Positions 34,051 to 42,169 of a stretch of 56,003 nt of DNA are shown here, one piece after another. The notes beneath the pieces were generated by a model. That model had not been told where the DNA came from. It worked only from the letters and a program-made list of their open reading frames with translations, and did no database searches. The first letter of the stretch is position 1, and each line of letters begins with the position of its first letter. The position numbers and the translations under genes are program-made. The stretch lies in NCBI RefSeq assembly GCF_900177345.1, contig NZ_FWZT01000034.1:1-56003 (forward strand), read 5' to 3'. This DNA is from Pseudobacteriovorax antillogorgiicola. Lineage in GTDB: Bacteria; Bdellovibrionota_B; Oligoflexia; Oligoflexales; Oligoflexaceae.

Positions 34051-34584
34051 TTGAAATTGAACGAACGAGGCTTTTCTACGATCACTATGCTTTTCATGGC
34101 TATGTTTTTTGGGATTATCGCTATGAAGATAGGAGCAGGGATGAATAGGACCCAACATCTCCAGACAAAGTCCTCAGAGGAAGTTCTTTTCGCGGATGCA
34201 AGTGCCTACATCAACATGATTCTTAGGCACCCAAAGCGCTGTCGCACCGAGCTTATAAAGTCTAGCATCAATCAATACCAGTTTAACCCAAATGGCCTCA
34301 TTTCTAGCAAACTAGACTCAATTGGAATCTCATTCAAGCAATTGGAGCCAGCGTCAAGCGATACCAGCAACAGCTTACAGGGATTGACCCTTAAAGTGCA
34401 AGGTCGTCGGGGCCAGCTCTATAAACAAACCTTCTATGTTTATCTCATGTCTAATAGCACAAAGATCACGGCTTGCAGAGGAACGATCGTAGATCCACGA
34501 TCAGGTTTGGCGATGGAACAAAAATATTGCCGTTTGATCCATGGGCAAGACTATGATCCAATGTCGGGGTTATGTTCGACCTAG
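34051..34584 (+). CDS. Second pilin-like (pseudopilin) protein
   Basis: The 177-residue protein has a leader MKLNERG followed by a hydrophobic helix FSTITMLFMAMFFGIIAMKIGAG, matching a prepilin cleavage site after Gly with Phe at +1. Position +5 is Thr rather than Glu. The Cys-containing end (CRLIHGQDYDPMSGLCS) resembles the DPATGKC part of the upstream protein. The TTG start lies six bases after GGAGGATA. The pair probably forms part of a pilus tip or secretion pseudopilus, though no assembly genes are nearby. Confidence 0.6.
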   Translation: MKLNERGFSTITMLFMAMFFGIIAMKIGAGMNRTQHLQTKSSEEVLFADASAYINMILRHPKRCRTELIKSSINQYQFNPNGLISSKLDSIGISFKQLEPASSDTSNSLQGLTLKVQGRRGQLYKQTFYVYLMSNSTKITACRGTIVDPRSGLAMEQKYCRLIHGQDYDPMSGLCST

Positions 34585-34747
34585 AGCTGGCCTAAAAATG
34601 ACTGGGGAGTAATACATTTATCTAACTAATATTATTTCTATATTCCCTAGGTTAAACACCATTCGATGCCAACGAAAAATCATGACTCATACATTCCCTT
34701 AACAATCCGATACCCTAGAGGTGCTGCGCAAAACCTTAGGTGATGGA

Positions 34748-35116
34748 ATGATTGGTAAATCCAAAGGAAAAACCAAGAAAAAAGGGGAAGCTAAAGAGCA
34801 ACGCCGATACTTTCGTATTGAGTACCCTCTCAGCCACAGACCCGAATTTGTTCATAAAATCGGTAAATTTCCTATATTTGATCTTTCCGAAGGTGGGCTA
34901 AGTTTCCAGGTTGCACCTGAGTACACATTCATGGAAACTGAGAAGGTCACGGCGGAAGTAAGGCTCGTTTCCGGAGTCAGTCATACTATTAAGGGTCGGG
35001 TCATCAGAGTCATTGGAAGAAAAATTATTATTGAATTCATTGATCCAGTGCCATTGTCTAAGATTATGGAAGAAGAACGATTTCTCGTGCAGCGGCAACT
35101 GCTACGTGCAGATTAA
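34748..35116 (+). CDS. PilZ-domain protein
   Basis: The 122-residue protein has a Lys-rich N-terminus followed by a PilZ domain. It keeps RRYFRIEYP (near 20) and DLSEGGLSF (near 45), the RxxxR-like and D/NxSxxG motifs that bind cyclic di-GMP; the first motif has RRYFR. It is probably a c-di-GMP-responsive adaptor for motility or pili. ATG 34748 is chosen; a GTG at 34721 abuts its ribosome site. A CheY-like gene follows by 40 bp. Confidence 0.82.
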   Translation: MIGKSKGKTKKKGEAKEQRRYFRIEYPLSHRPEFVHKIGKFPIFDLSEGGLSFQVAPEYTFMETEKVTAEVRLVSGVSHTIKGRVIRVIGRKIIIEFIDPVPLSKIMEEERFLVQRQLLRAD

Positions 35117-35156
35117 ATTTGCTGAGCATTGAATTTCTAGGGTTTTAGGAGACTGA

Positions 35157-35525
35157 ATGGCTAAGAAGGTTCTCATCGTTGAAGATTCACCCACGGTGCG
35201 TAAAAGCCTTGAGACAGTAATTCACACCGCAGGTCATAAGCCAGTATCAGCTAGCAACGGCAAGGAAGCACTAGAAATTTTAGAGCAAGAAAATCATGGT
35301 ATCCAGATCATCATCAGCGATATCAATATGCCCCACATGGATGGCATTGCGCTGATTAAAAACCTTGCGGAGAAAGACATTAAAATCCCCACCATCATGC
35401 TCACGACTGAAAGTTCAGCGGACCTTATTCGCAAGGCAAGAGAATACGGCGCTAAAGGCTGGCTTGTGAAACCATTCCTAGGAGAGCAGATTCTTGCAAC
35501 GATCGACAAACTTGCCCTCCCCTAG
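35157..35525 (+). CDS. CheY-like single-domain response regulator
   Basis: The 122-residue protein is one receiver domain. It has the acidic pair in VEDSPTVR (Glu9-Asp10), phospho-acceptor Asp near 56 in ISDINMPHMDG, the switch Thr in MLTTES and Lys in VKPF. There is no output domain, so it acts by protein contact, as CheY does. It could receive phosphate from the HPt kinases elsewhere in the window; that link is inference. ATG 35157 follows TAGGAG. Confidence 0.9.
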   Translation: MAKKVLIVEDSPTVRKSLETVIHTAGHKPVSASNGKEALEILEQENHGIQIIISDINMPHMDGIALIKNLAEKDIKIPTIMLTTESSADLIRKAREYGAKGWLVKPFLGEQILATIDKLALP

Positions 35526-35536
35526 TAAATGTCTTC

Positions 35537-36115
35537 CTAGAAATCCCGACGCGGCGAGTGAATCAATTTTAAAAATTCCTGACGGGTATCGACATTCCGA
35601 AAGCAACCGTGCATGCTACTGGTGGTGGTGTAAGACTTCTGTTTTTCTACACCACGCATCATCATGCACAAGTGATAGGCATCGATGACAACTCCGACCC
35701 CTTCAGGCTCAAGATACTCCTGTAAGCAAGCTGCAATCTGATTTGTCATTCGCTCTTGAACTTGCAGACGTCGTGCGAATACGTCTACTAATCTAGGGAT
35801 TTTAGAAAGCCCGACCACCCGCTTGCCTGGAATATAGCCCACATGCACTTGGCCATAAAATGGAATTACATGGTGTTCGCAAAGGCTGTAGAATTCGATG
35901 TTCCTGACGATGACCATGTCTTGGTATTCCACATCAAATAGAGCATCGTTCAAGATTGTTGGGATGTCCTCCTCATAGCCCGAGGTAAGAAACTGTATGC
36001 TTTGCAGGTAGCGATCAGGTGTTTTAACCAGACCGTCGCGACTAGGTTTTTCACCTAAGTCTTCAAGAAGTTTAGTGAAATTTTGCCGATGTTGATCGTA
36101 GGTTTTATCATCCAC
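35537..36115 (-). CDS. folE: GTP cyclohydrolase I
   Basis: The 192-residue enzyme converts GTP to 7,8-dihydroneopterin triphosphate, the first step of folate (and queuosine precursor) synthesis. It has DGLVKTPDR, then the zinc and catalytic region [20 protein letters not shown] (Cys, His-His), [20 protein letters not shown] and [11 protein letters not shown] with the second zinc Cys. Length and motif order are standard for FolE type I. The start is GTG 36115, six bases after GAGG. Confidence 0.95.
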   Translation of the reverse strand: MDDKTYDQHRQNFTKLLEDLGEKPSRDGLVKTPDRYLQSIQFLTSGYEEDIPTILNDALFDVEYQDMVIVRNIEFYSLCEHHVIPFYGQVHVGYIPGKRVVGLSKIPRLVDVFARRLQVQERMTNQIAACLQEYLEPEGVGVVIDAYHLCMMMRGVEKQKSYTTTSSMHGCFRNVDTRQEFLKLIHSPRRDF

Positions 36116-36213
36116 GGATGGCCTCGTGATTGGTGAGTCTTTATACTAAGACTACCTTAGGCCAAAGGATTGTTCCAGCCTATGAAGAGCTTCGAAACCT
36201 AATCGATGTAAGC

Positions 36214-36591
36214 TTACAAAGCCCTTTCCTGAGAGGCCATTTCTTTGATAGCTTCCATAAAGCTACCGTTTTGAAGAGATGAGAATTTATTTAGTACTGA
36301 CACATGATTGGGCAGCGACTCCTTAACTTCGTCTACGGCGCAGCCAGTAAGCACCATTACCGAGGAGCTTGTGCCACTACAAAGGTGCACGATATCTGAG
36401 CCCAACTCAGGCCCAAGAAGATAGTCTGTCACGACAATTTCGAAATCGTGGTCGCTAAATAGCTCGACGGCCTCAGCAATATTGCCCGCAACGGAAATAT
36501 CGCAGTCGGGGAATTCCCGATGGATAAAGTTTTTTACCAAGAGCGAAAAGTCATCACTATCATCGACGATTAAAATCGACTTTGGAATCAT
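36214..36591 (-). CDS. Single-domain response regulator
   Basis: The 125-residue receiver-only protein has VDDSDDF at the start (acidic pocket), the phospho-acceptor Asp in VVTDYLLGPELG, the Ser/Thr switch in MVLTG and Lys in LNKF. No output domain is present. It is more divergent than the CheY-like protein at 35157 and is likely a diffusible phosphate relay. ATG 36591 lies after GGGAGG. Confidence 0.85.
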   Translation of the reverse strand: MIPKSILIVDDSDDFSLLVKNFIHREFPDCDISVAGNIAEAVELFSDHDFEIVVTDYLLGPELGSDIVHLCSGTSSSVMVLTGCAVDEVKESLPNHVSVLNKFSSLQNGSFMEAIKEMASQERAL

Positions 36592-36767
36592 GGTGTCCTC
36601 CCTCGTTAACCCCTCATCGTAACAATCGCCACAGCCTTGAGTGCCTCAAAGTGGCCTCTTGAAAGTCCTAATGAAAACCATAAGATTCAGATTGGCCTCA
36701 AACTGAAATTGGTGCTTAGGCCGCAACACTGGTGCTGGTAAACTTCTGAGATAACCTGGAGATATTA

Positions 36768-37169
36768 ATGCAAAAGCGCGATCCGAATACCATGACTGAA
36801 GAGATGTGGCGAGAAGAACTAAGTCCTGAAGAATATTATGTTTTAAGAGATAAGGGCACAGAACGCCCGTTCACTGGCGAGCATCTCGACAATTTCAAAG
36901 CTGGTAAATGGCTTTGCAGGGCCTGCGGTGCCGAATTGTTTGATGGCAGCCAAAAATTCGAGTCGAGCTGTGGTTGGCCTTCGTTCAGCGAGTCGCTAAA
37001 TTCAAAAATTGATGAGAAGGAGGATCGTAGCCACGGAATGGTCCGCACAGAAGTTCTTTGCCATAACTGCCAATCCCATCTTGGGCACGTATTTAACGAT
37101 GGGCCACCCCCATCTGGCCTACGCTACTGCATCAATTCATTGGCTCTGAGCTTTCGAGAAGAGAAGTAA
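36768..37169 (+). CDS. msrB: Peptide methionine-R-sulfoxide reductase
   Basis: The 133-residue enzyme reduces methionine-R-sulfoxide in proteins. It has two structural zinc CxxC pairs, CRAC and CHNC, the core GWPSF, HLGHVFNDGP and the catalytic Cys in RYCINS. CGWPSF carries a Cys that could be the resolving residue. No signal peptide, so cytoplasmic. ATG 36768 follows CTGGAG. No SigF-type promoter motif was found upstream, although SigF controls msr genes in Caulobacter. Confidence 0.95.
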   Translation: MQKRDPNTMTEEMWREELSPEEYYVLRDKGTERPFTGEHLDNFKAGKWLCRACGAELFDGSQKFESSCGWPSFSESLNSKIDEKEDRSHGMVRTEVLCHNCQSHLGHVFNDGPPPSGLRYCINSLALSFREEK

Positions 37170-37216
37170 TGCTTTGAGAAGCGCAGCGACCACTGGCTTC
37201 CCAAAAAATTTAGGGG

Positions 37217-38008
37217 CTATTGAACAGCAACCTGGTAGCGATTGCCCCAGTTGTCGTCAACTATCTCTTGCCCATCGACTTCGTAGATCAGGTAATACTC
37301 AAGCTGCGAACAAGGTGGAACCCTCAGGTCAAATGACCAGAACTCGACACCATAGACATTGGGGCTCGGAACGTTTGAATAGCCGTAATGCTGTTGATAT
37401 TGATAGGTGGCCTTTACTTCATCTTGGCTTTGCCAGCCGTCTCGGGAGTATATGACTTTTACGGATTTGTGAGGCGCAAGATTGCGAAGGTGAATCCGAC
37501 CCGAGAAAAATGCTGAGTCTCCATGGAGAGATGCATAAAGCTGAGCACCGTCACTCAAAAGATCGGGACCCATCATCATTCCCTCGCTTTTGAACAGTGT
37601 GTAGTTCTGCCCCCGATTATTATCCCAGAATGCCAGCTCGTTGACACGATAGTATAGTGCAAACTCCAGATCGCATATCTGCTTTTGATGATCGTTCGCA
37701 GCTTGCTCATCAATTGGAAAATCTGCCGTCAGTCCATTGATGCGCCAGATCTCCATCTGATTCCCCACACTGCGATCATATGCTGCGGGCACATCGCGCC
37801 ATTGCCCCTCGCAATCCTTCAGACGAACGCCAACGGCCTTGTCATAAGCAATATCTTTAACGAGAATTTCAAGGTAAGCGTTCTGCCAAGCAACGCCGTA
37901 CTTGGCACCTACTGAACTAAACGCTTTCAAGAGGCGAACTTCATTTGCCCCAAAGCTGACGGAAGTGGTCCAAAATACTCCTAAGATAACTAATATGAAA
38001 CGTGACAT
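37217..38008 (-). CDS. Secreted tandem CBM21 protein
   Basis: The 263-residue protein has a signal peptide (MSRFILVILGVFWTTSVSFG) followed by two CBM21-like starch/glycogen-binding modules. Module 1 (about 25-140) has LEILVKDIAYDKAVGVRL, the Trp-containing QWRDVPAAY and the ending FWDNNRGQNY. Module 2 (about 155-262) has RIHLRNLAPHKSVKVIYSRDGWQ, KATYQ and DDNWGNRYQ. CBM21 is known from amylases and eukaryotic PP1 regulatory subunits; two modules without any catalytic domain is unusual. ATG 38008 follows GAGGAG. Confidence 0.78.
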   Translation of the reverse strand: MSRFILVILGVFWTTSVSFGANEVRLLKAFSSVGAKYGVAWQNAYLEILVKDIAYDKAVGVRLKDCEGQWRDVPAAYDRSVGNQMEIWRINGLTADFPIDEQAANDHQKQICDLEFALYYRVNELAFWDNNRGQNYTLFKSEGMMMGPDLLSDGAQLYASLHGDSAFFSGRIHLRNLAPHKSVKVIYSRDGWQSQDEVKATYQYQQHYGYSNVPSPNVYGVEFWSFDLRVPPCSQLEYYLIYEVDGQEIVDDNWGNRYQVAVQ

Positions 38009-38315
38009 CCCTATCTCCTCCTCATCCTAAATCTCTGTTTCCAAGGTTTTTATGAATCAACGAAACGCTTGTGTCTAATCAATAATGTAATTTTATTTCA
38101 TCTTAACCGAGTTAATTGCATCTTATATGTAATTTTACAACACATCACGAAGCTTGTCTTCGCCAGACCTGCCAAAAACTTTAGGTCGCTCACTCTATGA
38201 CGGCACTCGCTTCAGAGCTAGCATTCGGTTTAAGCTATGGGTTTAGAGTTAATAATCCCGACACTCGGGGTTGCTCGATTGAGTTCACAATAGAAGTCCA
38301 AAAAAGGGAGAGGCA
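38009..38315. other. AT-rich divergent intergenic region
   Basis: These 307 bp separate divergent genes. The only visible structure is a direct repeat TGTAATTTTA at 38086-38095 and 38128-38137. No gene or terminator is apparent. Confidence 0.4.
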
Positions 38316-38987
38316 ATGAACTGGTTAGAGAAAATAGATTCGTACTGTGAGCGGTTAGATCCTAGCTTTTGGGCGGAACCCGTGAACTTTCTATCCAACT
38401 TGTCCTTCATAGTTGGTGGGTTATGGATTTTTCATGAAGCTAGAAAGCGCCAGATTCCATGGCATTGGACTTGGGTTACGGCTGCGGTGTTGGATATTTC
38501 CGTAGGAATTTGTTCGGGTTTGTTTCATAGCCTTGCAAACCGATGGTCAGGTGCCGCTGATGTCATATCTATTTTGATCTTTGTGGTATTCGCAAAGGCT
38601 GTTTGGATTCTAAGGATCGCCCAAAAAAGCCGTCTGTGGGCTGCTGGCTTTTTCCTAGCGTTGGGTTTATCCACGGCTTTATTTGTAAGTGTTCTTAAAG
38701 GGCTCCCTCTCAACGGTTCTCACGGTTATATGGGAATTCTATTTTCTTTGCTATTCCTAGGCTACCTTGATCGTCTTCAGGAGACATCTAAGCCATACAT
38801 ATGGTATGCAGCACTGGTTTTTCCGGTGTCACTGTTCTTTAGGACAGTTGATACGATCGTTTGTGAGTATTTTACTCTAGGCACCCACTTTATATGGCAT
38901 CTCTTAAATGGCTTAGTACTCTTTCTTGTTCTAAAAAGCCTCTTGAATCATACTAATAAATACATGGTTATGGTTAGTAATAGATAG
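38316..38987 (+). CDS. Ceramidase-like (CREST-superfamily) membrane protein
   Basis: The 223-residue inner-membrane protein has about seven spans. EPVNFLSNLSFIVGG (21-35), GICSGLFHSLANRWSGAADVISI (about 66-88) and GTHFIWHLLNGLVLF (near 190) carry the conserved Glu, Ser-x-x-x-His, Asp and His-x-x-x-His residues of alkaline-ceramidase/CREST hydrolases, which bind a catalytic zinc. It may hydrolyse an amide lipid or act as a lipid sensor. ATG 38316 follows GGGAGAGG. The 3' end overlaps the relic ORF on the other strand. Confidence 0.78.
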   Translation: MNWLEKIDSYCERLDPSFWAEPVNFLSNLSFIVGGLWIFHEARKRQIPWHWTWVTAAVLDISVGICSGLFHSLANRWSGAADVISILIFVVFAKAVWILRIAQKSRLWAAGFFLALGLSTALFVSVLKGLPLNGSHGYMGILFSLLFLGYLDRLQETSKPYIWYAALVFPVSLFFRTVDTIVCEYFTLGTHFIWHLLNGLVLFLVLKSLLNHTNKYMVMVSNR

Positions 38988-39193
38988 GAACTGAAAGGTA
39001 GCTGAGAAACCTGAGTACGAAAGGGATTTTCACCCTCCGGCATATTACCAAGGTCGAAACTCGATGTTGAATGCCCAGCTACATCCACTTTCAGCTTTAA
39101 TAGCTCTTCAATTGGCATAGCCAAAAAATCATCTGCTTTCTGAGTCATAAGGACTTTACTAACACACAGTAATGAAGCGATTGGGTACTTCAC
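38948..39193 (-). pseudogene. Fragment with TonB-receptor-type N-terminal motif (probable relic)
   Basis: An 81-codon frame starts with GTG 39193 and a weak signal-like segment (PIASLLCVSKVL). It then has ADDFLAMPIEELLKLKVDVAG, close to the D-F-L-x-M-x-x-E-E-L-L-x-x-K-V motif that opens many TonB-dependent receptors and related proteins. Nothing resembling a plug or barrel follows, and the frame runs into the end of the opposite gene. It is probably the remnant of a deleted gene, but a small protein cannot be excluded. Confidence 0.4.
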
Positions 39194-39296
39194 AAGAACG
39201 CCAAAACAAAGTAGTCGACGCCCTTACTATACAGTTCCAAAGCCAAGTTTGAACACTGCTGATCCGCACCTCAATATAAAGCCAAGAAGTCAAGTA

Positions 39297-40649
39297 CTAG
39301 GACAATTGCTTTTCTATCCAGGCTTGGGTTTCTGGCTTTGCTCGAAGCATTAGCGTGGTTCCCACCTCATCGTATGACTCTTGCAGAACTCTAGCCCGAG
39401 CCCGGATTTTCCCGATCACTCCACCTTTCTCGTAGGGAACAAGCACTTCAAAATCGTTCATCTCATCTTCAAACACCTGAAGAATGATGTCACGAAGACG
39501 ATTGAGATCATCTTTCGAGCGAGACGATACCAGGTGTGAATCCGGCAGATCGCGCTGAATTCTGGCTCGGTCGATTTCGGACAGAAGGTCTGATTTGTTA
39601 ACAATCAACCGGCTAGGATGATCCTCAGCCCCTATCTCTGCCATCACTTTACGAGTTACTTCATACTGAGATTTGAAGTTGGGATCTGAGCCATCAACAA
39701 CATAGAGCAACAGCGAAGCATTTAACGCTTCGTCTAGTGTCGATCGAAACGATGCGACTAGGTCGTGGGGCAGCTTTTTTATGAAACCCACAGTATCAGA
39801 GATTAAAATTCTCGGCGTTGTCTCTGGCTGCATGGTTCTGATGGTGGTATCTAGGGTCGCAAACAGCTTATTTTCCCCTTCCACTTCAGTCTTGGTCAGC
39901 TTACGCATCAGGGACGACTTGCCAGCATTGGTATAGCCGATAAGTGCCACTAGAGGCACATCTTTGCGATGGGAGCGTCGGTTATCTTGTTCTACCTGGA
40001 TCGCTTTCAGCTGGTTTTTAAGCTCGGCAATGCGATCGCGAATCCGGCGGCGATCCAACTCATGGGCTGACTCTCCAGCTCCCTTCGCGCCAATGCCCCC
40101 ACCTTGTCGATCTCCACCAACATGGGACAGTCGCAATCTGGGAGCCATATAGGCAAGCTTAGCAATCTCCACCTGCAATCGTGCTTCACGACTTTGCGCA
40201 TGGCGACTGAAGATCTCAAGAATGACTCCGGTTCGATCGAGTACTTCAACTCCCAGAGCTTCTTCTAAATTACTCAACTGAGTTGGGCTGAGCTCACTAT
40301 CAAAGATGACGATGGTTGCTTGATCTCTCTCAAGATCATCATCGTCTACATCCGATTCGATAAAATCATCCTCGTAGTCTTCATCATCAGAACCCTTACC
40401 AAAGCCATGAATGACACCCGTACCACCGGTCCATGATGCCAGTTCTGCAAGTTTTCCTTTACCGAAAACACCGGCAACCGAGGGTCGCTGCCGCTTTTGG
40501 GTCACCCGTCCCAGAGTTTCAAATCCCAATGTGGTGACTAGACGCTCCAGCTCATCCATTGAGGACCGGTGCTCAAATTCGCTTTCGTGGGGAAGGTGGA
40601 GGCCAGCAAGAACTGCTTTGGCTTTCTTTTTATTAAGATCTACGGGCAT
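39297..40649 (-). CDS. hflX: Ribosome-associated GTPase HflX with an acidic insertion
   Basis: The 450-residue GTPase splits or rescues stalled ribosomes. It has the HflX N-terminal domain (GRVTQKRQRPSVAGVFGKGK near 47-66, SPTQLSNLEEALGVEVLDRTGVIL near 121-144), the Gly-rich linker GGDRQGGGIGAKGAGE, a coiled coil and the G domain: P loop GYTNAGKSS (238-246), DTVGF (G3) and NKSD (G4). Residues about 86-109 (GSDDEDYEDDFIESDVDDDD...) form an acidic stretch absent from typical HflX. ATG 40649 follows AAGGA. Confidence 0.93.
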   Translation of the reverse strand: MPVDLNKKKAKAVLAGLHLPHESEFEHRSSMDELERLVTTLGFETLGRVTQKRQRPSVAGVFGKGKLAELASWTGGTGVIHGFGKGSDDEDYEDDFIESDVDDDDLERDQATIVIFDSELSPTQLSNLEEALGVEVLDRTGVILEIFSRHAQSREARLQVEIAKLAYMAPRLRLSHVGGDRQGGGIGAKGAGESAHELDRRRIRDRIAELKNQLKAIQVEQDNRRSHRKDVPLVALIGYTNAGKSSLMRKLTKTEVEGENKLFATLDTTIRTMQPETTPRILISDTVGFIKKLPHDLVASFRSTLDEALNASLLLYVVDGSDPNFKSQYEVTRKVMAEIGAEDHPSRLIVNKSDLLSEIDRARIQRDLPDSHLVSSRSKDDLNRLRDIILQVFEDEMNDFEVLVPYEKGGVIGKIRARARVLQESYDEVGTTLMLRAKPETQAWIEKQLS

Positions 40650-40897
40650 TTATGTCTTTCCTTGTAGGTTCAACTACCGAACTGCTCCTGTATATCTTAT
40701 TTTGGGCTAAAGGAACACTGAATCCATCACTTTGGCTAGCTAAATTTGGATCTTTTTGGCTTGGTTTTCGGTGTCTATGTCCCTCAGAGGGCTCTATACG
40801 TAGAAATTATGGTTATGGTCAGTTAGGTCTCCGAACCTAGGCTGGTAATTGAGATACGAAACGCATTCTCCTGGGGGAGCGCGCTTCGAATCTTCAT

Positions 40898-42166
40898 TTA
40901 ACCTACAATCGACAAAAAGCTCTGATCCCCATCCAAGGAACGAAATCTCTGTTCACCGAGGGCGTGATTCAAAATGGTCCCAGCTCGCCAAGCCATTAAA
41001 CTCACTTGAGGCTCGGAAATTCCCACACAGTGGCGGCCAAGATTAAGCCCATAAAGGGAGGAGTCCGACTCTGAAGCACTGCGAATCTGAAAGTTCTCGT
41101 CAATATCAATGCGCCCATAGCTATCCTTGACCGCATCACCAATCAAGGCCTCAGCAAAATCAGGGAGAGCTTGCCGAAAGCCAGTTGCGAAGATCACCAC
41201 ATCAGCCTCATAGCTTTCGGTCTGTTCTGTGTGTCGATTACTGATCTCTAAGCGGTAGCAATCACTGCTCTTCGATAATTTTCGAAAATCTCGATTGGGA
41301 TAGAGATGAACATGACCTTCCCTGCCGTGAAGATATCTTTGGTCATATAACTCTTGATAGAGCTCCTCCAAATATGCTGGAGTGATACCATCACTAGCAA
41401 GTTTCTGATAATCGACAATAGCCCCCTTGCGACGTTTTGGTAACTTTGCAAACTCCTTGACGTAATGAGGGATAAAATACTCATTGACGAAGGGGCTTTC
41501 ATCCAGAGGCTCTAAATTATCACGTCTTGAGAAAACGTTAATTGCTTTCGCTTGACCCCACTGACCACGGAGGCCATTGAGGAGAATTTCAATTCCAGTT
41601 TGCCCGCCACCGACGATAGCAAGCCGCTTGCCTTCCAAGTCCATTGCTTTCAGATGCGGAGATCTCGCGAAAAAGCAATCAGACCCAAGAAAAGCCTGTG
41701 CTTCCGCAGGAATGTTCGGCTGAAGCCCAGTGCCTAAACAGAGTTTTTTGGTATGATAAATATTGTCTTCAGTTCTCACGACAAAGCCATCGTCAACTTT
41801 TTGAACACCAAGCACGTGACTATTGAATTTGGTGTTACTTAGACGGTCTGCTACCCAACGACAGTAGTGTTCGAACTCAATCCGTTTGATCGTTGAACGG
41901 CTGGTATTCAAGAAAGCATAAAACTTTTTATTCTCGACGAGGTAGTTTAGGAAGCTATTGGGATTGGTTGGATCGACCGGAGTCACGAGATCCTTCAACC
42001 AAGAGGTCTGCATAAAAGCATCTTCAAACATAAGGTCTGGATGCCAAGAAAATGAGTCCTTGCTGTCGAGAAATAAGGTTTTATAGTGGGGAACCTGGCT
42101 TGCAAGGGCTGCGATACTCAAATTAAATGGCCCAATGCCAATGCCTAAAAATTCATATCTTTCCAT
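40898..42166 (-). CDS. iucD: L-lysine N6-monooxygenase of siderophore synthesis
   Basis: The 422-residue flavoprotein hydroxylates the side-chain amine of lysine, the first step of aerobactin synthesis. It has the FAD site GIGIGPFNLSIAAL (7-20), the FSWHPDLMFEDAFMQTSWLKDLVTP block shared by lysine/ornithine hydroxylases, the NADPH site IVGGGQTGIEIL (about 184-195) and late FATGFRQ. An ornithine or cadaverine substrate is not excluded by sequence. It is the last gene of the operon, three bases after iucC, with GGGGAG before ATG 42166. Confidence 0.88.
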   Translation of the reverse strand: MERYEFLGIGIGPFNLSIAALASQVPHYKTLFLDSKDSFSWHPDLMFEDAFMQTSWLKDLVTPVDPTNPNSFLNYLVENKKFYAFLNTSRSTIKRIEFEHYCRWVADRLSNTKFNSHVLGVQKVDDGFVVRTEDNIYHTKKLCLGTGLQPNIPAEAQAFLGSDCFFARSPHLKAMDLEGKRLAIVGGGQTGIEILLNGLRGQWGQAKAINVFSRRDNLEPLDESPFVNEYFIPHYVKEFAKLPKRRKGAIVDYQKLASDGITPAYLEELYQELYDQRYLHGREGHVHLYPNRDFRKLSKSSDCYRLEISNRHTEQTESYEADVVIFATGFRQALPDFAEALIGDAVKDSYGRIDIDENFQIRSASESDSSLYGLNLGRHCVGISEPQVSLMAWRAGTILNHALGEQRFRSLDGDQSFLSIVG

Positions 42167-42169
42167 TGT

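Noticed and set aside
36592-36767. SigF-type promoter upstream of msrB
   Set aside because: SigF controls msr genes in Caulobacter, so I looked, but no GTAAC-N16-CGAA match is present in this interval.
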